Shown: piece after piece, positions 61,679 to 64,000 of the stretch | How positions within the stretch are numbered: position 1 is the first letter of the stretch | Layout: every line of letters begins with the position of its first letter | Origin: Acidisoma cellulosilyticum | GTDB lineage: Bacteria; Pseudomonadota; Alphaproteobacteria; Acetobacterales; Acetobacteraceae | Length of the DNA stretch: 64,000 nucleotides | Reading direction: 5' to 3' | NCBI RefSeq assembly: GCF_020621385.1 | Contig: NZ_JAESVA010000002.1 | Coordinates: 124,001 to 188,000 of the forward strand | Made by a program: the position numbers and the translations under genes | The notes under the pieces: generated by a model | Told to the model about the DNA's origin: nothing | Databases searched by the model: none | What the model saw: the letters and a program-made list of their open reading frames with translations, nothing else

Positions 61679-62842
61679 ATGGACTACGCCATGGTCGAAG
61701 AGCCCAAATCTGCCCCGGACCTTGCCGAGGCCCCTGTACTCCGTCGCGTGAGCGCGGAGCTGTCCATCGTCGTGCCCTGCTACAAGGAACGGCCGAACGT
61801 CCGCCCGATGGTGGAGCGGATCGGCGCGGCTTTACCCGGCGTGGAATGGGAAGTCATCTTCGTCGATGATAACAGCCCGGACGGCACGGCGGATGAGGCG
61901 CGTGCGCTGGGGCGGATCAATCCCCGGGTGCGCTGCATCAAGCGCATTGGCCGGCGCGGGCTTTCCACCGCCGTGATCGAAGGCGCGCTCTCCTCCTCGG
62001 CCGATTTCGTGGCCGTGATGGACGGCGATCTGCAGCATGACCAGACCATTCTGCCCGCCATGCTGGCGCAGCTGCGCGCCAACCAGGCCGATGTCGTCAT
62101 CGGCAGCCGGCATGTCGATGGCGGCTCCTCCGACGGTCTCTCATCCGCCATGCGCCACCGCATTTCCAATGCCGGCATCTCCGTCGCGCAATATTTCCTG
62201 CCCATGCGCATCACCGATCCGATGAGCGGCTTCTTCATGATGCCGCGCAGCCGGTTCGAGACCATCGCCCCGCGGCTTTCGGGCCAGGGCTTCAAGATCC
62301 TGCTCGACCTGATCCTGTCCGCGCCTGAGCCTCAGCAGTTGCGGGTGAAGGAAATCCCCTGCCAGTTCCACAGGCGAGAGGCGGGAGAGAGCAAGCTCGA
62401 CGCGCTGGTGATGATCCAGTTCGCCTCCCTGCTGCTGGACAAGGGGCTGCGCGGCTATGTGCCGATGCGCTTCGTCGCCTTCGGGCTGGTCGGCACGCTC
62501 GGCATGATCGTCAATCTCGCGGCCCTCTGGGCGGGCGAGAGTGTCGGGCTGACCTTCGTCGCGGCCGAGATCATCGCGACGATCATCGCCATGCTGTTCA
62601 ACTTCCAGCTCAATAACCGGCTGACCTACCGCACGCACCGGCTGCGCGGACCCAGGCTGATCCGGGGGTTGATCCTGTTCATGCTGGTCTGCGGGCTGGG
62701 CGCGATCGCCAATGTCGGCATCGCGACGGCGCTGTTTTCCAGCGGCAGCCATAACGGCTTCGCGGCCGCCGCCATCGGGGCTGCGATCGGCGTAGTGTGG
62801 AACTACGCCGTCTCCTCCACCCTTGTCTGGCGGACGGTCTGA
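61679..62842 (+). CDS. GT2 glycosyltransferase fused to GtrA-like membrane domain
   Basis: A 387-residue protein. Residues about 27-250 are a GT-A glycosyltransferase of the dolichol-phosphate-mannose synthase type (LSIVVPCYKERPNV, VIFVDDNSPDGT, VMDGDLQHDQ). Residues about 258-387 are four membrane helices of a GtrA domain. It probably loads a hexose onto undecaprenyl phosphate and may flip it. CCGGAG precedes ATG 61679; the frame is open upstream to 61391 but crosses the antitoxin fragment. Confidence 0.92.
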   Translation: MDYAMVEEPKSAPDLAEAPVLRRVSAELSIVVPCYKERPNVRPMVERIGAALPGVEWEVIFVDDNSPDGTADEARALGRINPRVRCIKRIGRRGLSTAVIEGALSSSADFVAVMDGDLQHDQTILPAMLAQLRANQADVVIGSRHVDGGSSDGLSSAMRHRISNAGISVAQYFLPMRITDPMSGFFMMPRSRFETIAPRLSGQGFKILLDLILSAPEPQQLRVKEIPCQFHRREAGESKLDALVMIQFASLLLDKGLRGYVPMRFVAFGLVGTLGMIVNLAALWAGESVGLTFVAAEIIATIIAMLFNFQLNNRLTYRTHRLRGPRLIRGLILFMLVCGLGAIANVGIATALFSSGSHNGFAAAAIGAAIGVVWNYAVSSTLVWRTV

Positions 62843-62863
62843 GCGGATGGCGGCTGAGGCTCT

Positions 62864-63238
62864 CTAAACGACGTCCTGGATGTCGAAACGGGCCACCTTG
62901 CCCGCGCGCAGCCGGAAAACATGCCCGACCGTCTTGTCGTGAAGCCCGTGCGTCTGCCCCTGCAGCGGCTTGCCGTCCAGATCGCGGACGGATTGCCGGA
63001 CTTCCGCGACGATCGCGCCATCGGCCGCACGATGAAAACCCACCGGCTCGACATGCGGACTGACAATGGCCCATTGGCGCGTCCAATAGTCGCGGACGGC
63101 CGCGCGGCCTTGGACATGGCCACCCTCCATCCCGTTGGCCCAGGCGACATCGTCGGTCAGCGCGTCCAGCACGCCGTCTATGTCTCGCGCGTTGAAGCGG
63201 TCGTACAGGTGTTCGAGCATTGTGACGTCATCGTCCAT
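62864..63238 (-). CDS. SnoaL/NTF2-like protein
   Basis: A 124-residue alpha+beta barrel: MLEHLYDRFNARDIDGVLDALT and the strand-rich half with HVFRLRAGKVARFD. Such proteins include polyketide cyclases and many small-molecule binders. ATG 63238 is used; an upstream ATG at 63286 crosses the operator. It is divergent from a MarR gene, 93 bp apart, and probably its target. Confidence 0.82.
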   Translation of the reverse strand: MDDDVTMLEHLYDRFNARDIDGVLDALTDDVAWANGMEGGHVQGRAAVRDYWTRQWAIVSPHVEPVGFHRAADGAIVAEVRQSVRDLDGKPLQGQTHGLHDKTVGHVFRLRAGKVARFDIQDVV

Positions 63239-63284
63239 GGGGTCTGTCCTGGCTGAGGGCGGGTGTTGCAAGGCAGGTCGATGC

Positions 63285-63308
63285 AATTATATATGCACGT
63301 ATATAATT
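63285..63308. promoter_or_regulatory. MarR operator dyad
   Basis: AATTATATA (63285-63293) and TATATAATT (63300-63308) are perfect 9-bp complements around TGCACG. It lies between the divergent SnoaL-like and MarR genes, in AT-rich sequence within GC-rich surroundings. Size and symmetry fit MarR-type operators. Confidence 0.75.
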
Positions 63309-63331
63309 ATGCCCGCAAGGAGGAAGCCGCG

Positions 63332-63802
63332 ATGGACCTGGATGTGCTGTCGACACCTGGGCACCTGATCAGCCTCGCGGCGCGCGGTTTCGCGCGCCTC
63401 AGCGAAGCGCGGCTCAAGCCGCTCGGCTTCGGTGTCGGGCATCTGCCGGTGCTGGTGGCCCTGCAGGATGGCCAGGCCAGCACGCAGCGTGATCTCGCCC
63501 GCTTCGCCAAGGTCGAACAGCCGCCGATGGCCCAGATGCTCGCCCGCATGGAACGGGACGGGCTGATCCGACGCGCGCCGGACCCGGCGGATGGGCGTAG
63601 CAGTCGCATTACGCTGACGGCGGAAGCCGAGGCACGTCTGCCGGACGCGGTCGCTGTCCTGCTGCGGGGGAACCAGGAGGTATTGCTGGGCTTCACGGAT
63701 GAGGAGGCTGGGCTTCTGGCAGCCCTGCTGACGCGCCTGATCGCCAATCTTGATCGGGTCGCGAGTGCTGACGGCAAGGCATTATCCGAACGGCAGGACT
63801 GA
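63332..63802 (+). CDS. MarR-family transcriptional regulator
   Basis: A 156-residue MarR protein with winged HTH (STQRDLARFAKVEQPPMAQM; LIRRAPDPADGRSSRITLT) and dimerisation helices at both ends. AAGGAGG precedes ATG 63332. It probably represses itself and the divergent SnoaL-like gene through the dyad at 63285. Confidence 0.92.
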   Translation: MDLDVLSTPGHLISLAARGFARLSEARLKPLGFGVGHLPVLVALQDGQASTQRDLARFAKVEQPPMAQMLARMERDGLIRRAPDPADGRSSRITLTAEAEARLPDAVAVLLRGNQEVLLGFTDEEAGLLAALLTRLIANLDRVASADGKALSERQD

Positions 63803-63858
63803 CCGCACGCTGCCGGGCGTCGGCCGCCCCGATCCGAGGTCTGCGCTTAAGCCGAGCT

Positions 63859-64000
63859 CTATTTACCGGGCAGTCGCTCGCGGCGCCATTGTGCCGGGGT
63901 CACGCCCGTTGCGCGCACAAAACTGCGGCCGAGATGACTTTGATCCACGAATCCGCACAGAATCGCCACTTCGGCGAGGGTCAGACTTGGATCCGGGATC
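63859..64000 (-). CDS. AraC-family regulator, C-terminal end
   Basis: The minus strand is open from the window edge to TAG at 63859-63861. LAEVAILCGFVDQSHLGRSF and TGVTPAQWRRERLPGK are the second helix-turn-helix of an AraC regulator. The N-terminal part lies beyond the window. Confidence 0.88.
   Translation of the reverse strand, partial: IPDPSLTLAEVAILCGFVDQSHLGRSFVRATGVTPAQWRRERLPGK

Overview
The window is GC-rich, gene-dense bacterial chromosome. The gene families, the alphaproteobacterial-type dispersed palindromes, the trpG-trpD-trpC-moaC-moeA order, DUF1127 and Hint-domain proteins and an Acetobacteraceae-like porin point to an alphaproteobacterium, most likely an acidophilic or heterotrophic Acetobacteraceae relative. 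That placement is inferred from content; no rRNA or tRNA gene is visible.

Layout. 1-8 kb: a ClC channel cut by the window edge with a divergent LysR regulator, a PAS-GGDEF enzyme, the divergent argP/lysE-type export pair, an XRE regulator, a TauE permease, a DUF1127 protein and a DUF1932 dehydrogenase. 8-15 kb: an orphan receiver, two M20 peptidases, and an outer-membrane efflux factor divergent from a TetR gene with a clear operator. 15-28 kb: a broken HTH gene, a sugar transferase, purB, TerC, mdh, arsC, an HWE kinase, and a tightly packed dnaB - amine oxidase - alr - mlaE - mlaF run. 27.9-33.2 kb: a more accessory stretch with a C-terminally truncated tyrosine recombinase, a porin, a glycosidase-Hint fusion and an AT-rich gap. 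33.2-36 kb: a TPP riboswitch leading thiO-thiS-thiG-thiE. 36-44.9 kb: a LysR-type HTH on an atypical helical C-terminus, repair enzymes (Mug, MsrB), trpGDC and moaC-moeA. 44.9-52 kb: a GGDEF-EAL protein and glcD-glcE-glcF for glycolate oxidation. 52-60 kb: small-molecule metabolism and detoxification (gloB, GST, cupin, MFS, SDR, hydrolase). 60-61.5 kb: a decayed accessory patch with gene fragments and a two-gene module of unknown function. 61.7-64 kb: a GT2-GtrA glycosyltransferase, a MarR/SnoaL divergent pair and the end of an AraC regulator.

Two families of small MITE-like elements with TA flanks recur (7.8, 15.2, 17.4, 41.3, 60.1 kb). In four places the element end supplies the TAG stop codon of a neighbouring gene. 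With the glycosidase-Hint fusion and the LysR/DUF4760-like fusion, these are the most unusual things seen. No CRISPR array, complete prophage, IS transposase or secretion cluster was found.
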